DNA of 64,000 nucleotides, taken from an uncultured Syntrophobacterales bacterium (GTDB taxonomy: Bacteria; Desulfobacterota; Syntrophia; Syntrophales; UBA5619). The translations under genes and the position numbers were made by a program. Positions 24,522 to 34,060 of this stretch are shown one piece after another (position 1 is the stretch's first letter; each line of letters begins with the position of its first letter). Under the pieces are notes generated by a model. It was not told the DNA's origin. It did no database searches and was given only the letters and a program-made list of their open reading frames with translations. Location of the stretch: NCBI GenBank assembly GCA_903928915.1, contig CAIYSL010000061.1, forward strand, positions 1-64,000, read 5' to 3'.

Positions 24522-26159
24522 CTATGCCAGTCCGTATTCCTCGATCGCCATCTCCCGGAGCCGGAACTTCTGGACCTTGCCCAGGGGGGTCATCGGGAAC
24601 TCGGTGACGAACTTGATGTACCGGGGCTGATGGCGCTCGGGGAGGTTCTCCCGGCAGAACCGGCGCAGCTCCTCTTCCGTGGCCGAGGCCCCCTCCTCCA
24701 GTTTGATCCAGGCCGCGATCTCCTCCCCTGCGGCCCTGTCCGGGACGCCGAACACCTGGACGTGGGAGATCTGCGGGTGGCTGAACAGCACCTCCTCGAC
24801 CTCGGCGGGATAGATCGTCTCCCCGCCGCGGAGGATCGCCTCCTTCAGCCGTCCCGTGGTCCGCACGTACCCGTCCCGGTCCATCGTGGCCAGGTCGCCG
24901 GTATGGAGCCATCCCTGCGCGTCGATCGCAGCCGCTGTTGCAGCGGGCATCTTGTAGTAGCCTTTCATGTTGAGGCCGCGGACGCAGACCTCGCCCGCCT
25001 CGCCGGTGGAGACCTCCCGGCCGGTCGCAGGGTCGATCAGCTTCACCGCGACGTTCGCCAGCGGCCTGCCCACGGTGGATACCCTAAGCTCGAGCGGGTC
25101 GTCCGGCCGGGTCATCGTGACCCAGGAGGAGGCCTCGGTCTGGCCATACCCGATGACGATCTCCCGCACCCCCATCTCTTCGACGACCCGCTTCATCACC
25201 TCCAGCGGACACTGGGCGCCCCCCATGATCCCGGTCCTGAGGGAGCGGAGGTCGAACCGCCGGTAGTCGGGGGCCTCCATCAGGGCGATGAAGGAGGCGG
25301 GCGAGCCGTACAGGGCGGTGCACCGCTCGGCGGCGATCGCCGCGAGGACCTTGGGGGCGTCGAAGGCGGGCGCCGGGATGACCACGGCGGCCCCTGTAGC
25401 CGCCGCGGCCAGGGTGACGCAGACGCACCCGAACATGTGGGCCAGCGGGACCGAAAGGCAGAGCCGGTCCTCCGCGGTCAGGCGCTGGTTTCGGGCGCTG
25501 GCCAGGGTGGTGTTGATGATCCCGAAGTGGGTCGACATCACCCCCTTGGGGGCCCCCGTCGTCCCGGAGGTGTACAGGAGCGTCACCACGTCGTCGGGCC
25601 GGCAGGCGGCCTGCCGCTCGGCCAGCCGGCCGGCGGGAAGGTCCCGTCCCGCTTCCCGGAGGTCCTCCCAGGCGATCATCCCGGGAAGGGGCCGCCCTGC
25701 GATGACGATCAGCCGCTTCAGCTCCGGCAGTGCGGCGCATGGCTGCCCGCCCGTCCCGGGGTTGCCGGCCTCGGGACAGAGCCGGCGGAAGGTCTCGAGC
25801 TGCAAAGAGCCCTCCCCTCCCGGCAGGACGAGGGTCTGGGAGTCGGACTGCCGGAGGAGGTATTCGAGCTGCTCGGGCCGGGCATTGGGGTCCACGCTCA
25901 CCAGGACCGCGCCGATCTTCGCGGCGGCAAACTCGGTGATGATGTATTCGGCGAGGTTGGGCGTCCAGAGGGCCAGGTGTTCGCCCCGCTCGACGCCGAT
26001 CTTCAGCAGTCCTCCGGCCAGGGCATCGACGGTCCGGACCAGTTCCCGGTAGGTGTACCTCCTGCCTGCGGGGATATCCACGAGCGCTTCCCGGTCGGGG
26101 AAGCGGGAGGCGACCCGATCGACCAGGTCGCCGACGGTGGTCCGTACCAGCTCTTCCAT
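24522..26159 (-). CDS. AMP-forming acyl-CoA synthetase
   Basis: A 545-aa member of the ANL superfamily activating a carboxylic acid to its CoA thioester. Motifs are the P-loop-like LLYTSGTTGAPKGV, GYGQTEASSW, GWLHTGDLATMDRDGY, GRLKEAILRGGE, and a C-terminal catalytic Lys in MTPLGKVQKF. The length and motif set resemble medium- or long-chain fatty acid CoA ligases; the chain length cannot be read. The ATG at 26159 has GGAGGCTCCC upstream; the frame before it is non-conserved. It converges with the M24 gene and is divergent from the rhodanese gene. Confidence 0.9.
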   Translation of the reverse strand: MEELVRTTVGDLVDRVASRFPDREALVDIPAGRRYTYRELVRTVDALAGGLLKIGVERGEHLALWTPNLAEYIITEFAAAKIGAVLVSVDPNARPEQLEYLLRQSDSQTLVLPGGEGSLQLETFRRLCPEAGNPGTGGQPCAALPELKRLIVIAGRPLPGMIAWEDLREAGRDLPAGRLAERQAACRPDDVVTLLYTSGTTGAPKGVMSTHFGIINTTLASARNQRLTAEDRLCLSVPLAHMFGCVCVTLAAAATGAAVVIPAPAFDAPKVLAAIAAERCTALYGSPASFIALMEAPDYRRFDLRSLRTGIMGGAQCPLEVMKRVVEEMGVREIVIGYGQTEASSWVTMTRPDDPLELRVSTVGRPLANVAVKLIDPATGREVSTGEAGEVCVRGLNMKGYYKMPAATAAAIDAQGWLHTGDLATMDRDGYVRTTGRLKEAILRGGETIYPAEVEEVLFSHPQISHVQVFGVPDRAAGEEIAAWIKLEEGASATEEELRRFCRENLPERHQPRYIKFVTEFPMTPLGKVQKFRLREMAIEEYGLA

Positions 26160-26352
26160 CGGGAGCCTCCTTCGCAGCCGTTGCCTGCTGTGCGCACGCG
26201 GCCCGGGAATCCCCCGGTGGTGCGCTGCGGAGGTGCATTGTACCAGACATCGCCCCCCCTGCAAACCGGATTCATCGCCGGCGAGAGGCCGATCGGGACC
26301 CCGCTGCGCAGGACGGCCCGGCGGTATTCCCGGGGAAAACGAGGCACGATCC

Positions 26353-26381
26353 TTGACAGGGAGGCCTGCAATCCTTATCTA
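26353..26381 (+). promoter_or_regulatory. sigma-70 promoter of the rhodanese gene
   Basis: TTGACA (26353-26358), 17-bp spacer, TATCTA (26376-26381). Expected start near 26388, giving a UTR of about 40 nt with GGAAGGG before the ATG at 26428. Confidence 0.55.
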
Positions 26382-26427
26382 TACCACTGGTCCTGTAACG
26401 GATACACCAGCACAAAGGCGGAAGGGT

Positions 26428-26775
26428 ATGAAGAACTGGGCTCTATCGATCACGATGCTCGCGCTCGTCGCGGGTATGGTCCTGCCCTGCGTGGGGGCCG
26501 ACGGCGGTGCGCCGCTGATTCTCGACGTGCGGACCGAGGCGGAATGGAACAACGGCCACGTGGAGGGGGCGGTGTTGATCCCCCATGACCAGGTCGGGGA
26601 AAAGATCGGCGCGGTGGCCAAGGACAAGAACAAACGCATCTACCTGTACTGCCGGACGGGCAGACGGACGAAGATCGCCGAGGAGACCATCAGGAAGCTC
26701 GGGTACCGGGACGTGGTGAACCTGGAAACCCTGGAAAACGCGGCGAAGACGCTGAAGCGGAAGATCGTCAAGTAG
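26428..26775 (+). CDS. exported single-domain rhodanese (sulfurtransferase)
   Basis: A 115-aa protein with an N-terminal signal peptide (hydrophobic 5-20, likely cleavage near residue 24) and one rhodanese domain. LILDVRTEAEWNNGHVEGAV is the entry motif, and the active-site loop starts at Cys75 in YLYCRTGRR. It would carry a persulfide in the periplasm, like PspE or GlpE-type proteins. The start is supported by GGCGGAAGGG. The following 150 bp up to the convergent hemerythrin gene are GC-rich without a clear terminator. Confidence 0.85.
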   Translation: MKNWALSITMLALVAGMVLPCVGADGGAPLILDVRTEAEWNNGHVEGAVLIPHDQVGEKIGAVAKDKNKRIYLYCRTGRRTKIAEETIRKLGYRDVVNLETLENAAKTLKRKIVK

Positions 26776-26929
26776 ACAGGCGGGAGCGACGCCCCACCGG
26801 GCCCGGCGGCCGGTGACAGCGCGCGCGGGCCGGGGCGGCGGTCGGCGAACCATCCCCGGGTGCCGGGCCGGTTCCGGTGGGCCGCCACCGGGCGCTCTCG
26901 CTGCGCCGGCAGCAGTCCCCGGGGCGTAC

Positions 26930-27331
26930 CTACTTCAGGCCGTTCGCGTTGAAGCAGGCGCTGTAGCTCTTGTCCGTGCCCTTGATGTGCTTGCCGAGCC
27001 AATCGGAAAGGAAGTTCATCACATCGATCGAGATGCCGAGCTCGCCGCTCTTGAATCGCGTGGCGAAATCGTCGACCTTCGCGGAGAAGGCCCGGTGCTC
27101 CTGGACGTGCTGGCCGGCCTCCGGAAAGGCGAACTGGGCGAAGTACTTCTCCTCGGTGGCGAAGTGGACCCCCACGTACCCGATCAGCCCGCCCACGATC
27201 TTGCCGAGTATCTCCCTGGATTTCCCCACCCGCATGGCATCGTTCAGCTCGTTGATCATCTTCACCAGCCGCTGATGCTGGAGATCGATCTCCGCCACGT
27301 TCACGCTCAAGCTGCTGTCCCACTGGATCAT
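26930..27331 (-). CDS. bacteriohemerythrin
   Basis: A 133-aa four-helix O2-binding di-iron protein. All seven ligands are visible: His19 (DLQHQRL), His56 and Glu60 (HFATEEKYF), His75 and His79 (HVQEHRAF), His115 (GKHIKGTD) and Asp120. The N-terminus MIQWDSSLSVNV is typical of single-domain prokaryotic hemerythrins. It may deliver or sense oxygen. A sigma-28-like promoter lies about 110 bp upstream, suggesting expression with motility genes. GGGGAGAG precedes the ATG. Confidence 0.92.
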   Translation of the reverse strand: MIQWDSSLSVNVAEIDLQHQRLVKMINELNDAMRVGKSREILGKIVGGLIGYVGVHFATEEKYFAQFAFPEAGQHVQEHRAFSAKVDDFATRFKSGELGISIDVMNFLSDWLGKHIKGTDKSYSACFNANGLK

Positions 27332-27440
27332 ACGTCTCTCCCCTTCGCGCGGATTTGTCGCGCCGGCCGGGTCCGTCCGGAACGGCGCGACGGGGCGTCT
27401 TCCCGGCGGCGGCCGCCGCGGAGAAGGCCCGTCATCCCTA

Positions 27441-27468
27441 TAGTCGGCATTTCCCCGGCGAAACTTTA
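27441..27468 (-). promoter_or_regulatory. sigma-28 (FliA)-like promoter upstream of hemerythrin
   Basis: On the minus strand TAAAGTTT (27461-27468) is identical to the E. coli sigma-28 -35 element, and GCCGACTA (27441-27448) matches 6 of 8 of the -10 GCCGATAA. The spacer is 12 rather than 11 bp. It would drive the hemerythrin gene with a UTR of about 100 nt. Confidence 0.4.
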
Positions 27469-27529
27469 TTTCTTATCGGACCGTGCAGGGATGCGGCGGC
27501 GGGCGCGGACGGCAACGGGGATGGGGGTG

Positions 27530-27556
27530 AAAAACCGGGCGCCGCGGGGCGCCCGG
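27530..27556 (-). terminator. intrinsic terminator after the cyclophilin gene
   Basis: On the minus strand CCGGGCGCC-CCGC-GGCGCCCGG is a perfect 9-bp stem with a 4-base loop followed by TTTTT, starting 5 bp past the cyclophilin stop. Confidence 0.85.
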
Positions 27557-27560
27557 CCGG

Positions 27561-28166
27561 TTACTCGACGGGCTTGACCGATTCGATGATGACCGGAGCG
27601 AGCGGGACGTCGGGAATCCGGTTCCGTATCCCCGTCCGCACGGCTGCGATCTTGTCGACGACGTCCATTCCTTCGACGACCTTTCCGAACACGGCGTATC
27701 CGTATCCCTTCGTCGTCTTGTCCTGGTGGTCGAGGTAGGCGTTATCGACTACGTTGATGAAGAACTGCGACATGGCCGAATCGACCATCATGGTGCGGGC
27801 CATGGCGATCGTGCCGCGCAGGTTCTTCAGGCCGTTGTCCGCCTCGTTCTTGATCGGCGCGCTGCCCTTCTTTTGCTTCAGGTCGGGGGTGAACCCGCCG
27901 CCCTGGATCATGAACCTGGGTATCACCCGGTGGAAAATGGTGCCTGCGTAGAAGCCGGCGGCGGCATAGTCGAGGAAGTTCTTCACCGACAGCGGCGCCT
28001 CGCGGCGGAAGAGCTCGACCTTGATCGCCCCCAGGTTCGTCTGGATCAGGACGAGGGGATTCTTTGCGGCCGCCGTCTCGGCCGTCGGCTCGGCGGCCTG
28101 GGCGATGGCGGCCAAGGCCAGGAACAGCAGGGCATACAGGAGCCCGCGGATCGTCTTGCGCAGCAT
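27561..28166 (-). CDS. exported cyclophilin-type peptidyl-prolyl cis-trans isomerase
   Basis: A 201-aa protein with a signal peptide (hydrophobic core [14 protein letters not shown], likely cleavage after about residue 24) and a cyclophilin domain (about 38-195). [15 protein letters not shown] carries the catalytic Arg and the FxxQGG motif; [10 protein letters not shown] and [17 protein letters not shown] are also canonical. It catalyses proline isomerisation of envelope proteins. Two adjacent ATG codons (28166, 28169) are possible; 28166 has better spacing from GGAG. A strong terminator follows. Confidence 0.9.
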   Translation of the reverse strand: MLRKTIRGLLYALLFLALAAIAQAAEPTAETAAAKNPLVLIQTNLGAIKVELFRREAPLSVKNFLDYAAAGFYAGTIFHRVIPRFMIQGGGFTPDLKQKKGSAPIKNEADNGLKNLRGTIAMARTMMVDSAMSQFFINVVDNAYLDHQDKTTKGYGYAVFGKVVEGMDVVDKIAAVRTGIRNRIPDVPLAPVIIESVKPVE

Positions 28167-28255
28167 CATTCTCTCCTTGGGGAACGGCAGTTCAGGCGTA
28201 CCCGCCCCTCCGGGCGGGTACGGTGTAGCCGACGGCTGCCCCGAACGGCAGGGTC

Positions 28256-28441
28256 CTACAGGTCGCACGCCAGTTTCCCGGCCTTCCCGCGGTTTTCCTT
28301 CTTCTGTTCGTGCAGGAGGATGGTGACCGCCTGCGGTTCCACTTTGTAGTGACGACAGACGGCGTCGGTGATGTCCTTAACGAGAGCCCGCTTCTGGTCG
28401 ATGGTCCTTCCCTCATCCGCTTCAACGATTATGGTCGGCAT
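28256..28441 (-). CDS. 4-oxalocrotonate tautomerase family protein
   Basis: A 61-aa small tautomerase (family length about 62) with catalytic Pro as the residue after the initiator Met ([13 protein letters not shown]). The rest ([35 protein letters not shown]) fits the 4-OT/DmpI fold with the conserved basic residues. It tautomerises an enol/keto acid; the substrate is unknown, and no aromatic catabolism genes are adjacent. GAGGAGGAAA before the ATG fixes the start; the longer frame upstream is not supported. Confidence 0.85.
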   Translation of the reverse strand: MPTIIVEADEGRTIDQKRALVKDITDAVCRHYKVEPQAVTILLHEQKKENRGKAGKLACDL

Positions 28442-28539
28442 GGTTCGTTTTCCTCCTCGATGGTTGTAGTAGCGTCGATTATAGAACATGCCGGCCTCCG
28501 GCGCAAGGGGCGGCTGCACTGGGCGGCTGCACGGACTTC

Positions 28540-29157
28540 TTACGACGGGCGCTCCTGAGCGGGCAGTGTCCCCGCTTCGGACCGGTTGATGAGGTGCACG
28601 ACTCGCCGGATCTTCCAGATGTACTGCATCTCCTCGGGATCGAACCCTCTGCCCAGGCGGTACTCCAGTTTCGCCGGGCCGAGGTTGTACGCCGCCAATG
28701 CCAGGTCGCGATCCTTGAATTTTCCCAGCAGCATTCGATAGTACTTTGTCCCCGCGCTGAGGTTGCGCAGGGGGTGCTCCACGTCGGAAAAGCCCATCGC
28801 CGCCCCGGTCGTCCGCTTGACCCCCATCAGGCCGATTGCGCCTTCGCCGGACTTTGCCGCTTCATCCATCAATGACTCGACGATGGCGATGGCCTTGATC
28901 TCCTGCGGGTTGGCGCCGTACTGCCGTGAAATCTGCGCGATCTGGCGGCCGTATTTCCTCTCCGCCTGGGTGGCCAGCCGGAGAATCTCCTCGTCCCTGG
29001 CCCAGCGGACGGATTTCGCGATCGCCCGCCTGACGGTTTCGTTGTAGGGCCTGGGGGCGAGGGAGCTTTCTCCGCCCGTATCAAAATGGGGGGCTGCGTA
29101 CAGCACGAGGGCCGCAGCCGTGAACAGCGACAGGGGAAATTTTCGTATGGTTTTCAT
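28540..29157 (-). CDS. exported lytic transglycosylase (SLT family)
   Basis: A 205-aa protein with an N-terminal signal peptide (hydrophobic 8-22) and an SLT-type lysozyme-fold domain. Catalytic Glu94 lies in AIAIVESLMDEAAKSGEGAIGLMGV; AGTKYYRMLLGKF and LALAAYNLGPAKL are the remaining signatures. The usual GLMQ reads GLMG. It cleaves peptidoglycan glycan strands with 1,6-anhydro ring formation. The start at 29157 has GGAGG upstream; the frame before it is non-conserved. Confidence 0.88.
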   Translation of the reverse strand: MKTIRKFPLSLFTAAALVLYAAPHFDTGGESSLAPRPYNETVRRAIAKSVRWARDEEILRLATQAERKYGRQIAQISRQYGANPQEIKAIAIVESLMDEAAKSGEGAIGLMGVKRTTGAAMGFSDVEHPLRNLSAGTKYYRMLLGKFKDRDLALAAYNLGPAKLEYRLGRGFDPEEMQYIWKIRRVVHLINRSEAGTLPAQERPS

Positions 29158-29568
29158 GGTACAAAACCTCCCGGAGGGATCGTCGTGCAAATCGTTTCGT
29201 GAAGGCTTGCTGAATCGACCCGGTATCCGGGCCACCGTCGTGCGGCGGAGAGCAAGTATGGTTGAGCGATGGGCAGGTCGAGAGGGCCGGGTGGCCGTTC
29301 GCCGAATCTCGCTTTTCTTGGGTGCCATGCTACTGTGACGGGCCGGTCAACTCAATGAGGATTGATTGGAAGCACATTGGGAGGTATAACCTACCAAGAA
29401 AATCGTAACCATCGGAGAGGGGGGCGTTATGGGACGCCGCAAGGGGTTGCGAGTCAGACCTTAGCCCGCTCCTCGGCAGCGTTCCGCCGGAAGTGCACAG
29501 CGGCGCCGCGAACCAGCGGCTCCTGCGGGCCCTTCCGCGGGCAGCTGTTCCTGTCGTTTCCGTGATCG
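29158..29568. other. intergenic region, no gene recognised
   Basis: A 411-bp stretch between the receiver gene and the lytic transglycosylase gene, both on the minus strand. It is less GC-rich in its middle and has only weak frames. The motif around 29420-29450 (GGGCGTTATGGGACGCC) can form a small stem but does not match a riboswitch I know. Nothing else was identified. Confidence 0.5.
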
Positions 29569-29964
29569 TCAGCGGTCCTGGGGGTAGCCGGCCTTTTCGT
29601 CGAGGACATAGATCAATTTTACCAGGACGCATGTTTCGAGATACTCGATGTTGATGGGCTTGGTGATGTAATCGTACGCCCCCAGCTCTATCAACCTGCT
29701 GCCCAGTTCTTCATCGACGACTGCCGTGACCATGATGACGCCGATGCGGGGATCGATCTTCTTGATCTCTTTGAGCGTGTCGATACCGCCCATCCCCGGC
29801 ATCATTATGTCCAGCAGCACGATGTCGGGTTTCGTTTCCTTGACCCTTGCGATTGCCTCGGCACCGTTCAGGGCCGTTTCGACCTCGTGCCCTTTCGCGG
29901 TCAGAAAACTCTGCAGGAGCCGCACGACTTCGACTTCATCATCGACAACCAGAATTTTCCCCAT
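29569..29964 (-). CDS. stand-alone response regulator receiver (CheY-like)
   Basis: A 131-aa receiver domain without an output domain. DD at residues 8-9, the phospho-acceptor Asp in DIVLLDIMMPGMGG, Thr in IMVTAV and Lys in YDYITKPINIEYLE are all present. It follows the 1304-aa kinase gene by 3 nt and is presumably its phosphorylation target. The output must be through protein interaction. Confidence 0.92.
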   Translation of the reverse strand: MGKILVVDDEVEVVRLLQSFLTAKGHEVETALNGAEAIARVKETKPDIVLLDIMMPGMGGIDTLKEIKKIDPRIGVIMVTAVVDEELGSRLIELGAYDYITKPINIEYLETCVLVKLIYVLDEKAGYPQDR

Positions 29965-29967
29965 ACT

Positions 29968-32900
29968 TCATCTCCTTTGCTCTGCTATGCTTTCATCCTC
30001 GTCCGTCGTGATCGGGATTTCGAACATGAAGGAGGCCCCCCCCCATTCGTTGTTCTCCGCCCAGATCCGACCGCCGTGATTCTGGATGATGCCGAAGGAT
30101 ATGGATAGTCCCAGCCCTGTCCCCTTGCCGGCATCCTTGGTGGTGAAAAAAGGTTCGAAGAGCTTCCGCATGTCCTGCTTGCGGATGCCGGTTCCGGTGT
30201 CGGCGATCGTGACCCGCAGGAACATATTCCGCCCGATAACGGTTCCGTGATCGATCGTGATCCGCAGAACCCGTTCCTGCCTGCTCTCCATTGCGGAGAC
30301 CGCATTATCGAACAGGTTCATGACGACCTGTTCGATTTTCTGCATGTCCATGACCGTCTTCGGCAGGTCCGGCGTATGCCGGACATCCGTCTTGATGCCG
30401 TTCATCTTAAGCCGCGGCCGGTACAGCGTCAGGACATGATCGACGACCGCGGCGATGTCGCCCGCCGCAGTACCCGTTCCCTTGACGCGGGCCGCACGCT
30501 TGAGATTATCGGCGATGGTAACGATGCGGTCGATCTGCTCCATGCAGACGGTCATCTCCTGCTTGGCCTGCGCTGAAATCTCGCTTTCTCTCATCAGAAT
30601 CTGCAGTGCCAGGGAGATGATGTTCACGGGGTTGAGGATTTCGTGGGCCACCCCGGCTGCCAGCCGTCCTATGGCAGCGAGTTTATCAAACTGGAGCAGA
30701 TAATCCTGGGCTTTCTGCAGCTCTTCCATGGCCTTGACGCGATCGGTGATGTCGATGATCGCCCCGCGGATACCCATGACTACGCGCTGCCGGATGATCG
30801 GGCTGACATAGATCAACCCGGTGAAGGTAGTCCCGTCTTTCCGGAGCAACTTGTACTCGAGGGACGATCTTGACGCCCCGTCCATCACCTTCCACGCATC
30901 CTTCTCCAGCCTCGCCCATTCCTCGGGCAGGAAGAATTGGCGTCCGTCCATGGCTATAATCGGATCCCCGGCCGTATACCGGAAGGTTTCCAGGGCGGTT
31001 TGGTTGAAGGAGGTGATTCGCAGGGCGCCGTCGGCTTCGAAAACAGAAATAGGTAAGAATTCCACCAAGTCCCTGTACTTCTCCTCGCTGTCCCGGAGCG
31101 ACTTCTCCGTAGCACTGAGGTCTTTGAACAGCTGGGAATTGGCGATCGCGCCGGCAATCTGCGCCCCGATGCTCTCCGCCATATTCAGCAGCCCTTCGTC
31201 GTACAGGTCCTTTTCCTTCGACCGGAAGACCAGTAACGCGATTACCTTGTCCCGGGAGATCAGGGGAACGGCCATCAGGGAACGCAAACCCGCCCGCAGC
31301 GCATGGATGAACTGGGGGAATTGCTCGCCGGCCTGTCCGTCGTCCAGATTGAGGAACATGCCCTTCCGCGCACGGACGATCGCCGCGCTGAAGGACTGCT
31401 GAAAGGGAATCCTGGCCCCCTGCCGCCGCTCGGGGATATCCGTTCCGGACACATAGGCGATCACCAGGGCATCCTCCTCCTGGTGTATCAGGGTGATCAT
31501 GAGGTTGTCGCAGGGAATGAGCTTCCGGGCCTCCGTCACGAACCGCTCGTACACCTCCTCGATGTCCAGCGTGGAACTGATTATCCGCCCGATCTCGGCG
31601 ATGATCACCTTCTCGCCAGCCAGCCGCTCGGCGATATCCTGGTTCCGGCGGAGTTCCTCTTCGGCCCGTTTGCGGCCGGCGATGTCTTCGGCCACGATCA
31701 TGTTGCGCGTCGGCGTTTCCCCGGGCTTCCAGAGCGGCGACACGGTGATATTCACCCAGACGCTCTCTCCATCCCTCCGGAGGTAGCGCTTCTCCATGCT
31801 GTAGTAGCCGATTTCCCCGGTCCGCAGCATGCGTGTTTTTTCCCGGTGCAGTTGGAGGTCCTCCGGATGGGTGATCGCCGTGAACGTCGTGGCCAGCATC
31901 TCTTCCTCGGTTCTGCCGAGGAGTTCGCAAAACCGCCTGTTGACGGTAACGAACCGGCCGGTCTCCATGATGATCTCTGCGACGCCCACCGCGGCCTGCT
32001 GGACCAGGCCGCGGAACCGCCCCTCGCTTTCCCGGAGCGAATCTTCCGTCCGCTTGAGGTCATTATAAAGCTGCGCATTGGCGATGGCGCCGGCAATCCG
32101 CGCCCCGATCCTCTCCGCCAGGCGGAGATCCCGCTCGGTGTAGGCGTTCGGCATTTTCGATCGGAAGTGCAGGCCGCCGATTACTTCGTCCCGCGCGATC
32201 AGGGGGACACTCATGAACGAGCGTATCCCCGCCTGAAAGGAGGATACGGACGTGGAATACTGCCTTGCAAAGTCATCGACGCCCGTTGGATGGAAGAGCA
32301 TGCCGGTTCTGGTGCGTGCGAGCGCCTCATTCGCCGACCCCCGCGCGGGGAAAGACACTCCCGGTACCCGCCCGGGAACGGGTAATCCGAAAACGTAAGC
32401 GGTGGTTATGGTATCCTGATTATCGTCATTCACGGTTATGCTGAGTCTGTCAAAGGTGAGCAGTTTCCGGGTCTCGGCGGCGAATCGCTCGTACACCTCG
32501 TCGATGTTCAGGGTGGAACCGATCACCCGCCCGATCTCGGCGAGGAGGGCCATCTCCTGCTCCGCCCGTTTCTGCTCGGTGATGTCGCGCGCCGAAGCAA
32601 GTGCGCCGACGACCCTCCCCTGTTCGTCCTTTCGTCCCCGGCACCACCAGGCCAGCAGCCGCTTCTCCCCATCCCGGCGCCGCTGCCAGCTTTCCAGATA
32701 AATCACCTCTTCCGAGCCGCTGAAAATAGGCTGCACGGCATCGTAGGTTTTCTGTTCGCCTGCGAAGTAGAACGCGGCGTCCTTCCCGATCACATCCGCT
32801 CCGAAGAAATCCCTGCCCGGCTGATTGGCCCAGGTATAGGTCTTGCTGCCGTCCACCTCCATGATGATGTCCGGTATGGACGCGAGCAGGGATTCCTGGC

Positions 32901-33882
32901 GGGCGGAAATCCTCCGCAGCGCCGCTTCCACGCGCGTGCGTTCGGTGATGTCGCGGATGATCATGCTCGTCTTTGCGTTGCCGTCGCGATCCGTGAAGAT
33001 GACGGAGGAAATCTCGCCGGGAAACGATACACCGTCTTCGCGGACAAAGGTGAGTTCGCCCCGAAACCGGCCGGTTCGCTCCCGCTCGCGTAGCGCCGCC
33101 GCCAGGCGCGGGTCTGTCGGGTCTATCAGTCCGGCCCTGCCGATCCGGCACAGTTCCTCTTCGGTGCGCCCGAAGATCCGGCAGGCCTCGGGGTTTGCCG
33201 CCAGGATGCTTCCGTCCGGCGCAGTGAGCAGGACCGCATCGATGCTGTTGTCAAAGAGCGAGCGGTACCGGTCCTCACTCTCCCGCAGCGTCTGCTCCGT
33301 CCGCTCGCTTTGCAGCCGGTTCACCATCAGCACTCCCAGCAGCACGGTTCCCAGCGGATAGATCGATATCACCGGCAGGGCGATGCGGGAGAGGACCGGC
33401 AGGGCTGTTGCCCAGGGCAGGGTGAGCATCAAAAGCAGCATGGCGAAATGAACCACGATGCCGAACAGGTACAGTTCACGCCAGGAAATATCCGCCAGCG
33501 GCCGACGGCGGACATACCGCCATGCGATTCCGATCGTCCCGGAGGTGAGGATCACCGCGATTCCGGTCCAGGTCCCGGTCCCTCCCTGTAAGAACCGAAA
33601 CGCGGCGGTCGTGGCCATCGCCGTTGCGGTGGCAACCGGTCCGAAAAAAAGGCCGGCTATGCCGAGCAGCACCGATCGCGTATCGAATACGATCCCCTGC
33701 GCGAATTGCCAGGGCGTCAGCATGACGGTGACGGCGACGGCGCCGATGGCAAGCCCGATGGGCACCTGCCAGAAGGGCGACCGGCCCGTACGCCACCGGC
33801 TCGTGGCAAGGTCAAACAGGAAGGCAATTGCCAAAAGCAGCGTTACGTTGTGAACCAGGCTGATAAGGGGTGTACCATCCAT
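29968..33882 (-). CDS. large multidomain sensor histidine kinase (5TM-PAS2-GAF-PAS-GAF-PAS-HK)
   Basis: A 1304-aa membrane kinase. Residues 1-195 hold five or more TM segments with a 5TMR-LYT-like pattern. Then follow PAS (about 205-325), PAS (330-445), GAF (460-620), PAS (630-755), GAF (775-935) and PAS (945-1065). The kinase core has phospho-acceptor His1080 (GVAHEILNPVN), N-box about 1189-1193 (MNLFDNA), G1 box at 1228 (DTGTGI) and G2 (GKGTGLGL). The two GAF domains share repeated wording (IAEIGRxI.STLxI.EVYERF), indicating internal duplication. It phosphorylates the receiver encoded next. The signal is unknown. Confidence 0.9.
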   Translation of the reverse strand: MDGTPLISLVHNVTLLLAIAFLFDLATSRWRTGRSPFWQVPIGLAIGAVAVTVMLTPWQFAQGIVFDTRSVLLGIAGLFFGPVATATAMATTAAFRFLQGGTGTWTGIAVILTSGTIGIAWRYVRRRPLADISWRELYLFGIVVHFAMLLLMLTLPWATALPVLSRIALPVISIYPLGTVLLGVLMVNRLQSERTEQTLRESEDRYRSLFDNSIDAVLLTAPDGSILAANPEACRIFGRTEEELCRIGRAGLIDPTDPRLAAALRERERTGRFRGELTFVREDGVSFPGEISSVIFTDRDGNAKTSMIIRDITERTRVEAALRRISARQESLLASIPDIIMEVDGSKTYTWANQPGRDFFGADVIGKDAAFYFAGEQKTYDAVQPIFSGSEEVIYLESWQRRRDGEKRLLAWWCRGRKDEQGRVVGALASARDITEQKRAEQEMALLAEIGRVIGSTLNIDEVYERFAAETRKLLTFDRLSITVNDDNQDTITTAYVFGLPVPGRVPGVSFPARGSANEALARTRTGMLFHPTGVDDFARQYSTSVSSFQAGIRSFMSVPLIARDEVIGGLHFRSKMPNAYTERDLRLAERIGARIAGAIANAQLYNDLKRTEDSLRESEGRFRGLVQQAAVGVAEIIMETGRFVTVNRRFCELLGRTEEEMLATTFTAITHPEDLQLHREKTRMLRTGEIGYYSMEKRYLRRDGESVWVNITVSPLWKPGETPTRNMIVAEDIAGRKRAEEELRRNQDIAERLAGEKVIIAEIGRIISSTLDIEEVYERFVTEARKLIPCDNLMITLIHQEEDALVIAYVSGTDIPERRQGARIPFQQSFSAAIVRARKGMFLNLDDGQAGEQFPQFIHALRAGLRSLMAVPLISRDKVIALLVFRSKEKDLYDEGLLNMAESIGAQIAGAIANSQLFKDLSATEKSLRDSEEKYRDLVEFLPISVFEADGALRITSFNQTALETFRYTAGDPIIAMDGRQFFLPEEWARLEKDAWKVMDGASRSSLEYKLLRKDGTTFTGLIYVSPIIRQRVVMGIRGAIIDITDRVKAMEELQKAQDYLLQFDKLAAIGRLAAGVAHEILNPVNIISLALQILMRESEISAQAKQEMTVCMEQIDRIVTIADNLKRAARVKGTGTAAGDIAAVVDHVLTLYRPRLKMNGIKTDVRHTPDLPKTVMDMQKIEQVVMNLFDNAVSAMESRQERVLRITIDHGTVIGRNMFLRVTIADTGTGIRKQDMRKLFEPFFTTKDAGKGTGLGLSISFGIIQNHGGRIWAENNEWGGASFMFEIPITTDEDESIAEQRR

Positions 33883-34060
33883 AGGGCGTCCTTCGTGCCG
33901 TCCGGCGGTGCGATGTCTTTCCTGAAGCTTGCCGTAGAGTGTGATGCGGCCGGGGGGGGAATGTTTGGATGATCCTCTGTCCTGAGAAGGTATTGGTATT
34001 CCCGCTGCTTCAGCGTAGCAGATTTTTCACGAGAGTTCCACGGAGAAATTGCAATTGCCC

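Noticed and set aside
29380-29480. Possible riboswitch (c-di-GMP type) before the lytic transglycosylase region
   Set aside because: Only a short stem and a GGGACGC-like stretch are present; the conserved two-helix core and tetraloop could not be found, and the orientation does not fit a downstream gene.
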